Assembly (NCBI RefSeq): GCF_014645375.1 | Contig: NZ_BMLT01000002.1 | Span: 62,001-126,000, forward strand | Length of the DNA stretch: 64,000 nucleotides | Source: Marinobacterium nitratireducens | GTDB taxonomy: Bacteria; Pseudomonadota; Gammaproteobacteria; Pseudomonadales; Balneatricaceae | Direction of reading: 5' to 3' | Part shown: in pieces, positions 41,171 to 52,327 of the stretch | Numbering within the stretch: the first letter of the stretch is position 1 | How the letters are laid out: every line of letters begins with the position of its first letter | Translations under genes and position numbers: made by a program | Notes under the pieces: generated by a model | The model's input: only the letters and a program-made list of their open reading frames with translations | Told to the model about the DNA's origin: nothing | Databases searched by the model: none

Positions 41171-41728
41171 ATGAATTTCTGGCATCTGAATCAGGCGGTA
41201 CGGGCGCTTCAGAACGGTGGCGTCATCGCGTACCCTACGGAAGCGGTCTGGGGACTGGGGTGCGACCCCTTCGATGAAACGGCGGTGCGGCGCCTGTTGC
41301 GCCTCAAGCGCAGGCCCGAGCACAAGGGGCTGATCCTGGTGGCGGCGGAGATGGCGCAGATTCAGCCGTTGCTGGACGGGCTCAGCGGCGAACAGCGGCG
41401 ACAGCTGGCCGAGAGCTGGCCCGGTCCCGTAACCTGGTTGCTGCCGGATACGGCGGACTGGGTCCCCGGCTGGGTCAAGGGGCGTCACGACAGCGTTGCG
41501 GTCCGTATCAGCGACCACCCGGGAGTGCGGGCGCTGTGCGAGGCTTACGGCGGCCCCATTGTCTCGACATCGGCCAACCCGAGCACGGCTTCACCGGCAC
41601 GCTCCAAGCTGAGAGTGAGCACCTACTTCGGCTCCGGGCTCGACTATATTCTGCCGGGCCGGCTCGGCGGGCTTGCGCGCCCGACACAGATACGGGATCT
41701 AGGCAGTAATCGATTTATACGAAAGTGA
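41171..41728 (+). CDS. tsaC: Threonylcarbamoyl-AMP synthase
   Basis: A 185-residue TsaC (YrdC/RimN), which makes threonylcarbamoyl-AMP for t6A37 tRNA modification. Visible motifs are GGVIAYPTEAVWGLGCDP, LRLKRRPEHKGLIL and the STSANPS active-site strand. It lies 29 nt after dprA. In Pseudomonas a quinone reductase gene follows; here hemF comes next. Confidence 0.95.
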   Translation: MNFWHLNQAVRALQNGGVIAYPTEAVWGLGCDPFDETAVRRLLRLKRRPEHKGLILVAAEMAQIQPLLDGLSGEQRRQLAESWPGPVTWLLPDTADWVPGWVKGRHDSVAVRISDHPGVRALCEAYGGPIVSTSANPSTASPARSKLRVSTYFGSGLDYILPGRLGGLARPTQIRDLGSNRFIRK

Positions 41729-41734
41729 GCGTTG

Positions 41735-42785
<1,051 letters not shown>

Positions 42786-43610
42786 ATGGATCGCTATGCG
42801 GTATTCGGAAATCCCATCGGGCACAGCAAGTCGCCCCTGATTCACCGCGCCTTCGCGCAGCAGACCGGCCAGCCACTGACCTACGATGCGGTGCTGGTGC
42901 CGCAGGAAGGTTTCGAGATCGCGGTTGCCGATTTCTTCGATCATGGCGGCAAGGGACTGAATATCACGGTTCCGTTCAAGCAGCAGGCCTGGGCGGCGGC
43001 ACAGTGGCGTACGCCCGCGGCCGAGCTGGCCGGAGCGGTCAATACCCTTTATCGCGATGCCCAGGGCCGCCTGTGCGGTGACAATACCGACGGCGTCGGC
43101 ATGGTGAGGGACATCGTCGAGAACCACGGCGGCATGATTCGCGGCAAGCGGGTGCTGGTGCTTGGCGCCGGCGGCGCGGTGCGGGGCGTGCTGCAGCCGC
43201 TGCTCGAGCAGCGGCCCGAGACGCTGGTAATCGCCAATCGCACGGTCGCCCGTGCCGAGGAGCTGGCGTGCCTGTTCGAACACCTGGGTCCGGTACGCGG
43301 CTGCGGCTTCGACGATCTCGACGGTCAGGTTTTCGATCTGGTGATCAACGGTACCGCAGCCAGTCTCGCCGGCGAGCTGCCTCCCCTGCCGTCGGGGCTG
43401 CTGGAAAACGGCGCCTGGTGCTATGACATGATGTATGCGGCCGAGAGCACGCCGTTTTGCGACTGGGCGCGGGCGCAGGGGGCGTCGGTGGTGCTCGACG
43501 GTCTGGGCATGCTGGTCGAGCAGGCGGCCGAGTCATTTGCCATCTGGCGCGGGACAAGGCCCGAAACCGGGACCGTTGCGAGGCAGGTGCGTGAGGCATT
43601 AACTGCTTGA
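42786..43610 (+). CDS. aroE: Shikimate dehydrogenase
   Basis: A 274-residue NADP-dependent AroE, reducing 3-dehydroshikimate in aromatic amino acid synthesis. The substrate site is [11 protein letters not shown] with the catalytic Lys in NITVPFKQQ and Asp in [10 protein letters not shown]. The NADP motif is [17 protein letters not shown] with NRT. It is directly coupled to hemF, and a terminator follows. Confidence 0.97.
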   Translation: MDRYAVFGNPIGHSKSPLIHRAFAQQTGQPLTYDAVLVPQEGFEIAVADFFDHGGKGLNITVPFKQQAWAAAQWRTPAAELAGAVNTLYRDAQGRLCGDNTDGVGMVRDIVENHGGMIRGKRVLVLGAGGAVRGVLQPLLEQRPETLVIANRTVARAEELACLFEHLGPVRGCGFDDLDGQVFDLVINGTAASLAGELPPLPSGLLENGAWCYDMMYAAESTPFCDWARAQGASVVLDGLGMLVEQAAESFAIWRGTRPETGTVARQVREALTA

Positions 43611-43625
43611 TTGATCGAAGATAAA

Positions 43626-43647
43626 GGCGCGGACAAGCGCCTTTTTT
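43626..43647 (+). terminator. Rho-independent terminator of hemF-aroE
   Basis: GGCGC-N6-GCGCC followed by six T, 15 nt after the aroE stop. Confidence 0.85.
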
Positions 43648-43779
43648 CGCCTTGCATGGGGCCCCTGTGGGCAGGTATAAAAGGGAAAACTGCCCAGTGG
43701 AGTAGCAGCTCTGTCAGCTGTTGGTGTCAGGGCTCCCGCCGGCTGAGCGCGTCAATAGCATCTGACGGAGCTGTCATGC

Positions 43780-46155
43780 ATGGATAAGCTGAAGCCGTTA
43801 CCCCCGGAAGCCCTGTACCGCACCTGCGAAGCCGACTTGCTGCCGTTCAGGACCACCGAGACGCTGGAGCCCTTTTCCGGTTTCTTCGGTCAGGAAAGGG
43901 CCATCGAAGCCATGGAGTTCGGCATCGGCATGCGCCGGCCGGGTTACAACCTCTTCGTGATGGGCAACCCTCACACCGGCCGTTTTTCCTTCGCGATGGA
44001 AAGCCTGCGCAATATCGCCAAGAAGGAGCGCAACAAGCCCAAGGACTGGTGCTACCTCAATAACCTGTCCGACTCCCGCTATCCGCTGGCGCTGGAATTT
44101 CCGGCCGGCAAGGCCGGCCAGTTCCGCAAGGATATCGGTCGCATGATCGAGGCGGTACTCACGGAACTGCCGGCGGCCTTCGAAAACCCCGGCTACCAGC
44201 GTCAGAAGAGCCGCATCGAGCGCGACTTCAACCGCCGCTACGAACAGGCGATCGACGATGTCGAGCGCCGCGCCCGCGATCACAGCATCGCCCTTTACCG
44301 CGACGCCGGCTCCATCGGATTTACCCCGGTGGCCGACGGCCAGGCCATGGATGAAGCCGCCTTCTCGCAGCTGCCGGAGGAAGTACGGGACAATTTCGGC
44401 CACGCTATCAGCGAGCTCGAGGACTACCTCAATGACAGTCTCACCGAGCTGCCCAAGTGGCGTCGCGAAGCCGCCGAACAGCTACGTCGGCTCGACCGTG
44501 AAACCGCCCACCACGCGGTATCGCCGCTGATCCAGACGCTGAAGGAAAAGTACGCCAATATCAGCGGCGTGCCCGAGTATCTGACCCGGCTCGAGGTCAC
44601 GCTGGTGCGCAACTCCGGTGATATCGTCGGCGAGGACAGCCCGCTGGAAACCAAGACCGATGCCGCCCGCCGCAGTTACATGGAGGAGAGCTACGGCGTC
44701 AATCTGCTGGTCGACAACGGCAAAACCAAGGGCTCGCCGGTGGTGCACGAAAGCCACCCGAACTACGAGAACCTGTTCGGGCGCATCGAATACAACTCCG
44801 AAATGGGGGCGATGGTCACCAACTTCACCCTGATCCGTCCCGGTGCGCTGCACCGCGCCAACGGCGGCTATCTGGTGCTGGAGGCGGAAAAACTGCTGGA
44901 GCAGCCCTATGTTTACGGCGCGCTGAAGCGGGCGCTCAAGGCGCATGAGATCCGTATCGAGAACCCGGTCAGCGAGTACACCGGGATCAGTACCATCACG
45001 CTGAGCCCGCAGCCGATTCCGCTCAACGTCAAGGTGGTGCTGATCGGTGGCCGCGACATGTACTACCTGCTGCAGGAGCTGGATCAGGATTTCGAAAAGA
45101 TGTTCCGTGTGGTGGTCGACTTCGACGAGGACGTCGAGCGCCGCCCCGCGTCGATCCGCAACTACGCGCGGCTGATGAAGACCCTCGCCGACGAGGAGGG
45201 GCTGGCGCCCCTGACCCGGCGGGCGGTGGCCCGGCTGGTCGAGCACAGCTCGCGGCTGGCGGAGGACCAGGAACTGCTGTCGGCGCATATCGGCGAGCTG
45301 GTGGATCTGCTCTGCGAGGCCGATTATAAACGCGTCAAATCCGGCGATGAGCTGATCAACGACCACCATGTGGAAATGGCGCTGGACGCCAAGGAAAAGC
45401 GCACCGGACGGCTGGCGCAGAAGATACTCGACAGCATCCTCAACGAAACGGTCCTGATCGACAGCGACGGCGACGCGGTCGGCAAGTGCAATGGCCTGAC
45501 CGTGCTGCAGGTGGGCGATGTTGCCTTCGGCACGCCGGCCCGTATCACCGCCACGGTGCATCCGGGCACCAAGGGCATCATCGATATCGAGCGCGAGGTC
45601 ACGCTGGGGCAGCCTATCCACTCCAAGGGCGTGCTGATCCTGTCCGGCTATCTCGGCCACAAGTACACCCAGGACTTTCCACTGACGCTCTCGGCCAGCA
45701 TCGCGCTGGAGCAGTCCTACGGCTATGTCGATGGCGACAGCGCCTCGCTGGCCGAAATCTGTACGCTGATCTCGGCCCTGACCCATATTCCGATCCGTCA
45801 GCAATATGCGATTACGGGCTCCATCAACCAGTACGGCGAAGTGCAGGCGATCGGCGGCGTCAACGAGAAGATCGAGGGCTTCTTCAAGCTGTGCACCACC
45901 CGGGGCCTCAACGGTCACCAGGGCGCGGTCATCCCGAAGGCCAACGTGCGCAACCTGATGCTGAAGAAAGAGGTCATGGACGCGGTGCGCGACGGGCAGT
46001 TCCATATCTATGCCGTCGAGACCGTCGATCAGTGCCTGGAGATCCTGACCGGGCGCAACGCCGGCCATCTCAAAGACGACGGCACCTTCACCCAGCGCAG
46101 CGTCAATCATGCGGTGACCAAGCGCCTGCGCGAAATCGCCAAGGCCAAGGCCTGA
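43780..46155 (+). CDS. Lon-related ATP-dependent protease (AAA_32/LonC-like)
   Basis: A 791-residue Lon-family protein distinct from LonA. A nucleotide-binding segment NLFVMGNPHTGRFSF lies near the N-terminus, with Arg where most P-loops have Lys. An inserted coiled-coil-rich region follows, then GALHRANGGYLVLEAEKLL. The C-terminal Lon protease domain has the catalytic dyad Ser654 (DGDSASLAE) and Lys697 (GGVNEKIEGFF), 43 residues apart as in Lon. It should be a cytosolic protease; substrates are unknown. The dihaem cytochrome gene starts only 22 nt later, but a functional link is not evident. Confidence 0.9.
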   Translation: MDKLKPLPPEALYRTCEADLLPFRTTETLEPFSGFFGQERAIEAMEFGIGMRRPGYNLFVMGNPHTGRFSFAMESLRNIAKKERNKPKDWCYLNNLSDSRYPLALEFPAGKAGQFRKDIGRMIEAVLTELPAAFENPGYQRQKSRIERDFNRRYEQAIDDVERRARDHSIALYRDAGSIGFTPVADGQAMDEAAFSQLPEEVRDNFGHAISELEDYLNDSLTELPKWRREAAEQLRRLDRETAHHAVSPLIQTLKEKYANISGVPEYLTRLEVTLVRNSGDIVGEDSPLETKTDAARRSYMEESYGVNLLVDNGKTKGSPVVHESHPNYENLFGRIEYNSEMGAMVTNFTLIRPGALHRANGGYLVLEAEKLLEQPYVYGALKRALKAHEIRIENPVSEYTGISTITLSPQPIPLNVKVVLIGGRDMYYLLQELDQDFEKMFRVVVDFDEDVERRPASIRNYARLMKTLADEEGLAPLTRRAVARLVEHSSRLAEDQELLSAHIGELVDLLCEADYKRVKSGDELINDHHVEMALDAKEKRTGRLAQKILDSILNETVLIDSDGDAVGKCNGLTVLQVGDVAFGTPARITATVHPGTKGIIDIEREVTLGQPIHSKGVLILSGYLGHKYTQDFPLTLSASIALEQSYGYVDGDSASLAEICTLISALTHIPIRQQYAITGSINQYGEVQAIGGVNEKIEGFFKLCTTRGLNGHQGAVIPKANVRNLMLKKEVMDAVRDGQFHIYAVETVDQCLEILTGRNAGHLKDDGTFTQRSVNHAVTKRLREIAKAKA

Positions 46156-46177
46156 CGGCCAGGGACGGACAATCAAT

Positions 46178-47773
46178 ATGATATTACGACGCAGGAGCCT
46201 CGGGCTCGGCTTTGCGGTACTGCTGTCTTCTGCGGCCGGACAGGCCGCCACCGGGGCTGTCCAGCTCGAACAGGGCTGGCAGCAGGAGACCCGGGACGAG
46301 GTTCATCATCTCGGTTTCGGCTCCCGGGTCCTGCCCTACGCCTGGCTGTTGGCGCTGGAGCTGGCCGACAGTTCCGAACTGCTGCGCAGCGATGCGTCCC
46401 TGGCGCGACTGGGTTTCATCCCGTCGGACTCAGGTCCCGGCAATCCTGACGCCCTGCCCATCGGCTTCAGCCGCACGACCGACGATCAGGGCGAGGTTTG
46501 GGCCGGCCTCACCTGCGCCGCCTGCCATACCGGCGAACTGCGCTATGGCGACCAGTCGTTGTTGATCGAAGGGGGTCAGGCCCTGATCGATTACAGCGGT
46601 CTGGAACTGGCCCTGACCGAATCCCTGAGCGCGACGCTGGCGGACGAACGCAAGTTCGCCCGTTTCCTGACGCGCATTCAGCCGGCCGACAGCGGCCGGC
46701 TGCGGGAGCAGATGGAAAAGCGCCTGGACTACCTCAGGCAACGGCAGGCGATGAACCGGTCGGATACCCCCTATGGCCCCGGGCGTCTCGACGCTTTCGG
46801 CCAGATCTTCAATACCGTCGCCGTCGAACTGCTCGGCATCCCCGAAAATGCCCGCCCGGCAGACGCCCCGGTCAGTTTTCCGTTCCTCTGGGGCGCGCCA
46901 CACCTGGATCTGGTGCAGTGGAACGGCTCGGCCCCCAATAAGGCGCCGGGTCCGCTGGTGCAGAATGTCACCACCGCGCTGGCGGTCTACGGCAGTGCCG
47001 ATCTTCGGTCGCATTCCGGCGCTGCCGGCTATCCGAGTTCGGTGGAACTGGAGAATCTCGGTGCGCTGCAGGCGCATTTCTACGGGCTCGAGGCGCCACG
47101 CTGGCCGCAGGAGGTGCTGGGGGCACTGGATCCGGCGAAGCGTGATCGCGGCGAGGCGCTTTACCGTGACAACTGCGCTCGCTGCCACGCGCTGAGCGAG
47201 CGCGGACAGCCACACCGGGAGCTGCGTGCCACCCTGGTGCCGCTGGCGGAGATCGGTACCGATGACCGCATGGCGCGTCACTTCGTCGATGCCACCGCCG
47301 CCACCGGAGAGCTGGAGGGTCGTCACAAGATGGTGCTGGCCGGGGAGCGTTTCGGCCAGCAGGCCCGTACCGTCGATCTGGTGATTCACGCCGCCATCGG
47401 CGCGACCCTGCGCCATCCGCTGGATGCGGTGCGTGTAACACTGGAGGACTATCACGCCGTGTACAGTGCCACGGTCAGTGACAGTCCCGAGTTCTACAAG
47501 GCACGGCCGCTCAGCGGCGTCTGGGCCACCGCTCCGTTTCTGCACAACGGCTCGGTACCGACCCTGTACGATCTGTTGCTGCCGCCGGAGCAGCGACCGG
47601 ACCGCTTCCGGCTCGGTAGCCGGGAGCTGGATCCGCATAAGGTGGGCGTCAGCGGTGGCGACAGTCTTTTCGATACCCGGCTTGCGGGTAACGGCAACGG
47701 CGGTCACCGCTACGGCACCGGGCTTGGCGATGAGGATCGCTACGCGCTGATCGAATACCTCAAGAGCCTCTGA
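46178..47773 (+). CDS. RoxA-like dihaem c-type cytochrome 1
   Basis: A 531-residue exported dihaem cytochrome. A signal peptide (RRSLGLGFAVLLSSAAGQAA) precedes haem sites C113-H117 (CAACH) and C333-H337 (CARCH). The C-terminal block ARPLSGVWATAPFLHNGSVPTLYDLLLP resembles the MauG/cytochrome c peroxidase superfamily and especially RoxA-type rubber oxygenases. Whether it is an oxygenase, a peroxidase or an electron carrier cannot be settled by eye. It is paralogous to the next gene and probably co-transcribed with it (38-nt gap with a GAGCCGG/CCCGGCTC hairpin). Confidence 0.85.
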   Translation: MILRRRSLGLGFAVLLSSAAGQAATGAVQLEQGWQQETRDEVHHLGFGSRVLPYAWLLALELADSSELLRSDASLARLGFIPSDSGPGNPDALPIGFSRTTDDQGEVWAGLTCAACHTGELRYGDQSLLIEGGQALIDYSGLELALTESLSATLADERKFARFLTRIQPADSGRLREQMEKRLDYLRQRQAMNRSDTPYGPGRLDAFGQIFNTVAVELLGIPENARPADAPVSFPFLWGAPHLDLVQWNGSAPNKAPGPLVQNVTTALAVYGSADLRSHSGAAGYPSSVELENLGALQAHFYGLEAPRWPQEVLGALDPAKRDRGEALYRDNCARCHALSERGQPHRELRATLVPLAEIGTDDRMARHFVDATAATGELEGRHKMVLAGERFGQQARTVDLVIHAAIGATLRHPLDAVRVTLEDYHAVYSATVSDSPEFYKARPLSGVWATAPFLHNGSVPTLYDLLLPPEQRPDRFRLGSRELDPHKVGVSGGDSLFDTRLAGNGNGGHRYGTGLGDEDRYALIEYLKSL

Positions 47774-47811
47774 GCCGGCCTTCCCGGCTCAACCGATTGA
47801 ATGGAAAGGAC

Positions 47812-50133
47812 ATGAGAAGAACAAGAAACATGGCGTCGCTGGGCCTGGGCGCGCGCCTCTGGCTGGCGTTTGGCTGGCTGCTCAAGCGCGTGCTGGGCCT
47901 GATGGTGCTGCTGGCTGTCCTGGCGTTTGGCGCCTTCGCCTGGTTCGTGCTCTGGCCGGTGGCGACGGTGCCGCCGCCGGAGCCGGTCGACGAACTGGTC
48001 TACCTCGATCAGGGCTGGAGTCAGGCCGATCGCGAGCTCTACTACTACACCCCGCAGGGCACCTCCATGCCCCAGGGCGCCAGCCGCGGCGCCCTGCGCT
48101 ATGACTGGTTCGTCCACCTGCGTCTGCCGTTCTCCGATCAGCGCTTCGCCGATCCGGAACATCTGCGTCGCTACCGCTTCCTGGTCGATCCGGCACCGAC
48201 GCCGCAAAACCCGGATCTGCTGCCGGTCGGCTTCAGCCGGCATTTCGACACTGCGATCGGTGAGGAAGTGCTGGATATCAGCTGTGCCGCCTGTCACAAC
48301 GGCGAGTTGCACTTCAGCCGTGGCGGCAGGACCTTCGGGCTGCGTGTCGACGGCGGTCAGGCGATGCACGCGCTGACCGACAGCAGTCGCGGCCAGTTCG
48401 CTCCCATGCTGCTGGCGTCGCTGGCCTGGACGGCGGTGAATCCGTTCAAGTTCGATCAGTTCGCCCGCGATGTGCTCGGTACCCGCTATCCCGCCGCCAA
48501 GGGTACCCTGCGGCGCAATCTCTGGACCTCGCTGCGCCACTTCGTCAGTGACCCGCAGAACAACCCGATCGCGCACTTCTACCCTGTCGAGGAAGGCTAC
48601 GGTCGTACCGATGCTCTGGGTCGTATCGGCAACACCGTGTTCGGCGATCATCTGGTCAGCGACAATCTTCAGGTCGGCTCGGCGCCGGTGAGCTATCCCT
48701 ATCTGTGGAATATCTGGAAATTCGACTGGGTGCAGTACAACGGTTCGGTTGCGCAGCCGCTGGCCCGCAATATCGGCGAAGCGCTGGGGGTGGGTGCCCG
48801 TATCCCGCTGCTCAGCGATACCGGCGCACCGCTGCCGGAGCCGGAGCGTTTTCGCAGTTCGGTGCGGGTGCCGGAGCTGGTCAAAATCGAAGGGACGCTG
48901 CAGCGTCTGCAGCCGCCGGCCTGGCCCGAGGACATTCTCGGCCCTGTCGACCGCGGGCTGGCGACCACCGGCCGCGAGTTGTTCGTCGAGCATTGCCAGG
49001 GCTGCCATGGTCCTCATGTCGCCGGCGCTGCGCGACAGCAGGCCTATGCGCCGCTGAAGCCGTTCCCGGGCATGGAGTGGCGCATCGAGGTGATCCCGAC
49101 GTCGCATATCGGTACCGACCCTGCGGCGGCGCAGGGTTTCCTCGAGCGCCGCTACGATCTGCGCGCCACCGGGCTCGACAACGAGGATATCGATCAGGCG
49201 CTGCGCCCACTGCTGCATCGCCAGCTGACGCGAGAAGTGCGTTACCGTCTCGCTGAAGTGGTGCGCTGGCGTGCCGTCGCGCAGCTGCCGCTGGGTGATC
49301 TGCCGTCGCTGCTGGCGAGCTATCCGGCCGAGTCCGCGGATGGCCGGCTGCCGCAGGCGCAGTTCGACAGTATTCGGGCGGCCCTGGAGGCCCAGGCCGA
49401 GCCGCTGCCGCCGGTTCCCGACGCCGCCACGCCCCCGCCGGACCCGCTGGACTGTGATCTGTCCTGCCAGACGCAGGCGCTGTTGTGGAATCTGCAGCAT
49501 GGCGCCGAGCATGCCGCGGCAACGCTGGCGGCGCTCGACGTCAGCCGGCTGAGCGAGGGCGAGGCGCTCAATGTGACCGGTATCCTGATCAAGAACCGTT
49601 ATTTCAGGGATCACAATATCGGCTTCGAGCAGCAGCAGTGTATCGAGGGCTTCGGTACCCTGGATCTGCCGCAGCAGATCGAAGGTTACAAGCCGCGGCC
49701 GCTCGCGGGTGTCTGGGCAACCCCCCCGTTCCTGCACAACGGTTCGGTGCCGACCATCTATCAGCTGCTGTCGCCGCCCGACAGTCGCGACCGCCGCTTT
49801 CTGGTGGGATCGCGGCAGTACGACCCCGAGCGCCTGGGCTACCTGGTGATCAGCGACCGCGACGCCACCGGCGAAGAGCGCGGCTTCTGGTTCGATACCC
49901 GGGACGCGGGCAATGGCAACGGCGGTCACGCCTTTGTGGCCGATCCGGTGCTCTGGGAGCGGCATCAGGCGGATCCCGGTGCCAATCCGATGCCGCGCGG
50001 GGTCATAGGCCCGCTGCTGAGCCACCATCAGCGACTGGCGCTGATCGAATATCTCAAGATCCACCGTGACGGACCGGCGACACCTGCAGACTACCGCGCG
50101 TCGGACTGCGGACTCTCGGACGGCACGCAATGA
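47812..50133 (+). CDS. RoxA-like dihaem c-type cytochrome 2, membrane anchored
   Basis: A 773-residue paralogue of the preceding protein, with an uncleaved-looking N-terminal helix (LKRVLGLMVLLAVLAFGAFAWFVLW) that should anchor it to the inner membrane. Haem sites are CAACH (about residue 158) and CQGCH (about 395). The RPLAGVWATPPFLHNGSVPTIYQLL block matches cytochrome 1. It carries an extra proline-rich insert (PLPPVPDAATPPPDP) around residues 535-550. ATG at 47812 is chosen (47830 possible; TTG 47797 opens the frame). Its stop overlaps the patatin start (ATGA). Confidence 0.85.
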   Translation: MRRTRNMASLGLGARLWLAFGWLLKRVLGLMVLLAVLAFGAFAWFVLWPVATVPPPEPVDELVYLDQGWSQADRELYYYTPQGTSMPQGASRGALRYDWFVHLRLPFSDQRFADPEHLRRYRFLVDPAPTPQNPDLLPVGFSRHFDTAIGEEVLDISCAACHNGELHFSRGGRTFGLRVDGGQAMHALTDSSRGQFAPMLLASLAWTAVNPFKFDQFARDVLGTRYPAAKGTLRRNLWTSLRHFVSDPQNNPIAHFYPVEEGYGRTDALGRIGNTVFGDHLVSDNLQVGSAPVSYPYLWNIWKFDWVQYNGSVAQPLARNIGEALGVGARIPLLSDTGAPLPEPERFRSSVRVPELVKIEGTLQRLQPPAWPEDILGPVDRGLATTGRELFVEHCQGCHGPHVAGAARQQAYAPLKPFPGMEWRIEVIPTSHIGTDPAAAQGFLERRYDLRATGLDNEDIDQALRPLLHRQLTREVRYRLAEVVRWRAVAQLPLGDLPSLLASYPAESADGRLPQAQFDSIRAALEAQAEPLPPVPDAATPPPDPLDCDLSCQTQALLWNLQHGAEHAAATLAALDVSRLSEGEALNVTGILIKNRYFRDHNIGFEQQQCIEGFGTLDLPQQIEGYKPRPLAGVWATPPFLHNGSVPTIYQLLSPPDSRDRRFLVGSRQYDPERLGYLVISDRDATGEERGFWFDTRDAGNGNGGHAFVADPVLWERHQADPGANPMPRGVIGPLLSHHQRLALIEYLKIHRDGPATPADYRASDCGLSDGTQ

Positions 50134-52214
50134 ACGACTTGACGGGCGTCGGGGCGGCGCAACCGCAACGCTATACGCGCGACTTCGACGAGGTGTTGCG
50201 GCATGAGCGGGACTGGATCGGGCGTCGCCGCCGGGCGAACGGCAGCCGGGCGGAGGACGCACCTTTGGTCGGCCTGGCGCTATCGGGCGGCGGTATCCGC
50301 TCGGCAACCTTCAACCTCGGCATTCTGCAGGCGCTGTCACGCTCGGGCCTGCTGCCCCAGGTCGACTATCTGTCCTCCGTGTCCGGGGGCGGCTACATCG
50401 CCTCCTGCCTGAGCTGGCTCAGGCATCAGTTGCCGATGAGCGAGCGCCGTGATCTCGGCGGCGTGGAGCTGGCCAGCGGCGAGGGAACGGTGCTGGACTG
50501 GCTGCGGGCCCGCGGCAATTACCTTATCAATGGCCGCGGCTTTTCCGGCTGGACCCTGGGGGGCGCCATGCTGGCGGGTACCCTGCTCAACCTGGTGGTA
50601 CTGCTGCCATTGCTGCTCGGGCTGGTGGCGCTGATGAGCGCCAACTGGCTGGGCAGCGCCTGGCCGGCCTGGCTGCACCTGCCCGGCGCAGAGACGATCA
50701 GGGGACACGACGGCTTCCGTCTGCTGCTGCTGTCGGCACCGTTGCTGCTCGGACTCTATCTGGCGGCCATGCTTGCCTTCGCGCTCAGCTCGTCGCCGGC
50801 ACTGGAGCGCCGGCTGCCCATCAACCGGCTGCGGACCCTGATGGGCTCGCTGCTGGCTGCGGCGACGGCTGCGCTGGGCGTCGGTCTGCTGCCGGTGCTC
50901 ACGGGGCTGGAAGAGTCGGTGCTGCACTATTTCGATCACAGGGGGGCGGCGGGCCTGAGTCGCCACCTGACCTATCTGCTGCCGATGCTGACCGGCATCA
51001 TGTCGATTCGGGCCTCCCGTGCCCGCTCCGGCACCTTCGCCGTGCTCGGAGTCTCGCTGCTGTGTTACAGCCTGCTGACGCTGCTTTATCATCTCAGCGC
51101 CCACACCGCCCTGGTCGGCTCCGGGGCCTACTACATCTGGCTCGGTATCTCGCTGCTGCTGGCGCTGGTCTGCAATATCAATGCGCTTTCGCTGCACAGC
51201 TATTACCGCGGCCGGCTGGCCAATGCCTATCTGCCGGTGGTCGCGGCCGGCGGCGATATGGCCGATCCGCTGCACTTCCGCCTGGCGGATCTCGACCCCG
51301 ATACCGGAGCGCCGCTGCACCTGATCAACACCACCCTGAATACCAGCAGCTCGAAGCAGGAAAGACTGCGCAGCCGCCGCGGCGAGTCGCTGTTTCTCAG
51401 TCCGCTCTACTGCGGCTCTTCGGCCACCGGCTTTCGCCTGTGTCGCGACTGGCTCGACGGCAATCTCAGCCTGTCGACGGCCTTCGCGGTGTCCGGCGCC
51501 GCCGTGGACCCCAATACCTATGCCACCAGTTCGAGGGCGCTGAGCCTGCTGATGACGCTGCTCAACCTGCGGCTCGGCTACTGGACCCGCAATCCGGCGA
51601 GCGAGCGCCGGAGCAACTGGTTGCCCGGCTGGTACCGCTACATGTTCAGGGAAATGTCCGGTCGCGGGCTGGCCGAGACCGAACCCGACGTTCACCTCTC
51701 GGACGGTGGCCACTTCGAGAACCTGGGGCTGTATGAGCTGGTACGGCGTCGCTGTCGCTACATCATTGTCTGCGATGCCGGCGCCGACCCGAACACGACG
51801 CTGTTCGACCTCGGGCGTGCCGTGCAGCGTGCGCGCGCCGACTTCGGCGCCCAGATCGAACTCGAGGTGGAGTCGCTGCATGCCCCGGACAGCCCGCTGC
51901 GCCGGGCCATCCGCTTCGGCCGGGTGCGCTATGCCGACGGCAGCATGGGCGAAGTCCTGTACGTCAAGGCGTCGCTGAGCGAGGACCTCAGCGCCGATAT
52001 CTATGCGTACTGGCGCGCCAACCCCGACTTCCCCAACCAGACCACGACCGACCAGTTCTTCGACGAGATGCAGTTCGACTGTTACCGCCAGCTGGGTCTC
52101 GAGGTGATGGCGGGCGTGATCGCGGATGCCGCCGGCATCGAGCAGCTGTTCCAGCGCCGGCACAGCGACGAGCGCGTCGGCAGGCCGCCGGTAACGGCGC
52201 CGTTGCAGGGCTGA
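50130..52214 (+). CDS. Patatin-like phospholipase with transmembrane region
   Basis: A 694-residue predicted serine lipid hydrolase. The oxyanion loop is LALSGGGIRSATFNLG (GGG at 53-55), and the nucleophile is Ser85 in YLSSVSGGGYIAS. The dyad Asp lies in LSDGGHFENLGLYELV near residue 524. Between them are about five to six hydrophobic helices (residues about 145-345), so a membrane region is inserted in the hydrolase domain. Translational coupling to the dihaem cytochrome gene suggests a shared job on a lipid-like or hydrophobic substrate, which is inference. Confidence 0.85.
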   Translation: MNDLTGVGAAQPQRYTRDFDEVLRHERDWIGRRRRANGSRAEDAPLVGLALSGGGIRSATFNLGILQALSRSGLLPQVDYLSSVSGGGYIASCLSWLRHQLPMSERRDLGGVELASGEGTVLDWLRARGNYLINGRGFSGWTLGGAMLAGTLLNLVVLLPLLLGLVALMSANWLGSAWPAWLHLPGAETIRGHDGFRLLLLSAPLLLGLYLAAMLAFALSSSPALERRLPINRLRTLMGSLLAAATAALGVGLLPVLTGLEESVLHYFDHRGAAGLSRHLTYLLPMLTGIMSIRASRARSGTFAVLGVSLLCYSLLTLLYHLSAHTALVGSGAYYIWLGISLLLALVCNINALSLHSYYRGRLANAYLPVVAAGGDMADPLHFRLADLDPDTGAPLHLINTTLNTSSSKQERLRSRRGESLFLSPLYCGSSATGFRLCRDWLDGNLSLSTAFAVSGAAVDPNTYATSSRALSLLMTLLNLRLGYWTRNPASERRSNWLPGWYRYMFREMSGRGLAETEPDVHLSDGGHFENLGLYELVRRRCRYIIVCDAGADPNTTLFDLGRAVQRARADFGAQIELEVESLHAPDSPLRRAIRFGRVRYADGSMGEVLYVKASLSEDLSADIYAYWRANPDFPNQTTTDQFFDEMQFDCYRQLGLEVMAGVIADAAGIEQLFQRRHSDERVGRPPVTAPLQG

Positions 52215-52327
52215 TCGAGACTGAACCTGCAGATACCACGGATGGTGTCTGTCACACGATACAAAACGCCGTACAGGGACAGTTTTGGCGTCAAAGCATG
52301 GAGAGCCGCCCTGCGGCTAGGGAACAG

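Noticed and set aside
43960-44000. Defective P-loop in the Lon-like protease (Arg instead of Lys)
   Set aside because: The segment MGNPHTGRFSF appears to be usual for this Lon-related subfamily. The protease dyad is intact, so I do not call it broken.
47740-50307. 855-residue minus-strand frame antisense to cytochrome 2
   Set aside because: It is a composition artefact; the plus-strand protein has two CxxCH sites and full homology blocks.
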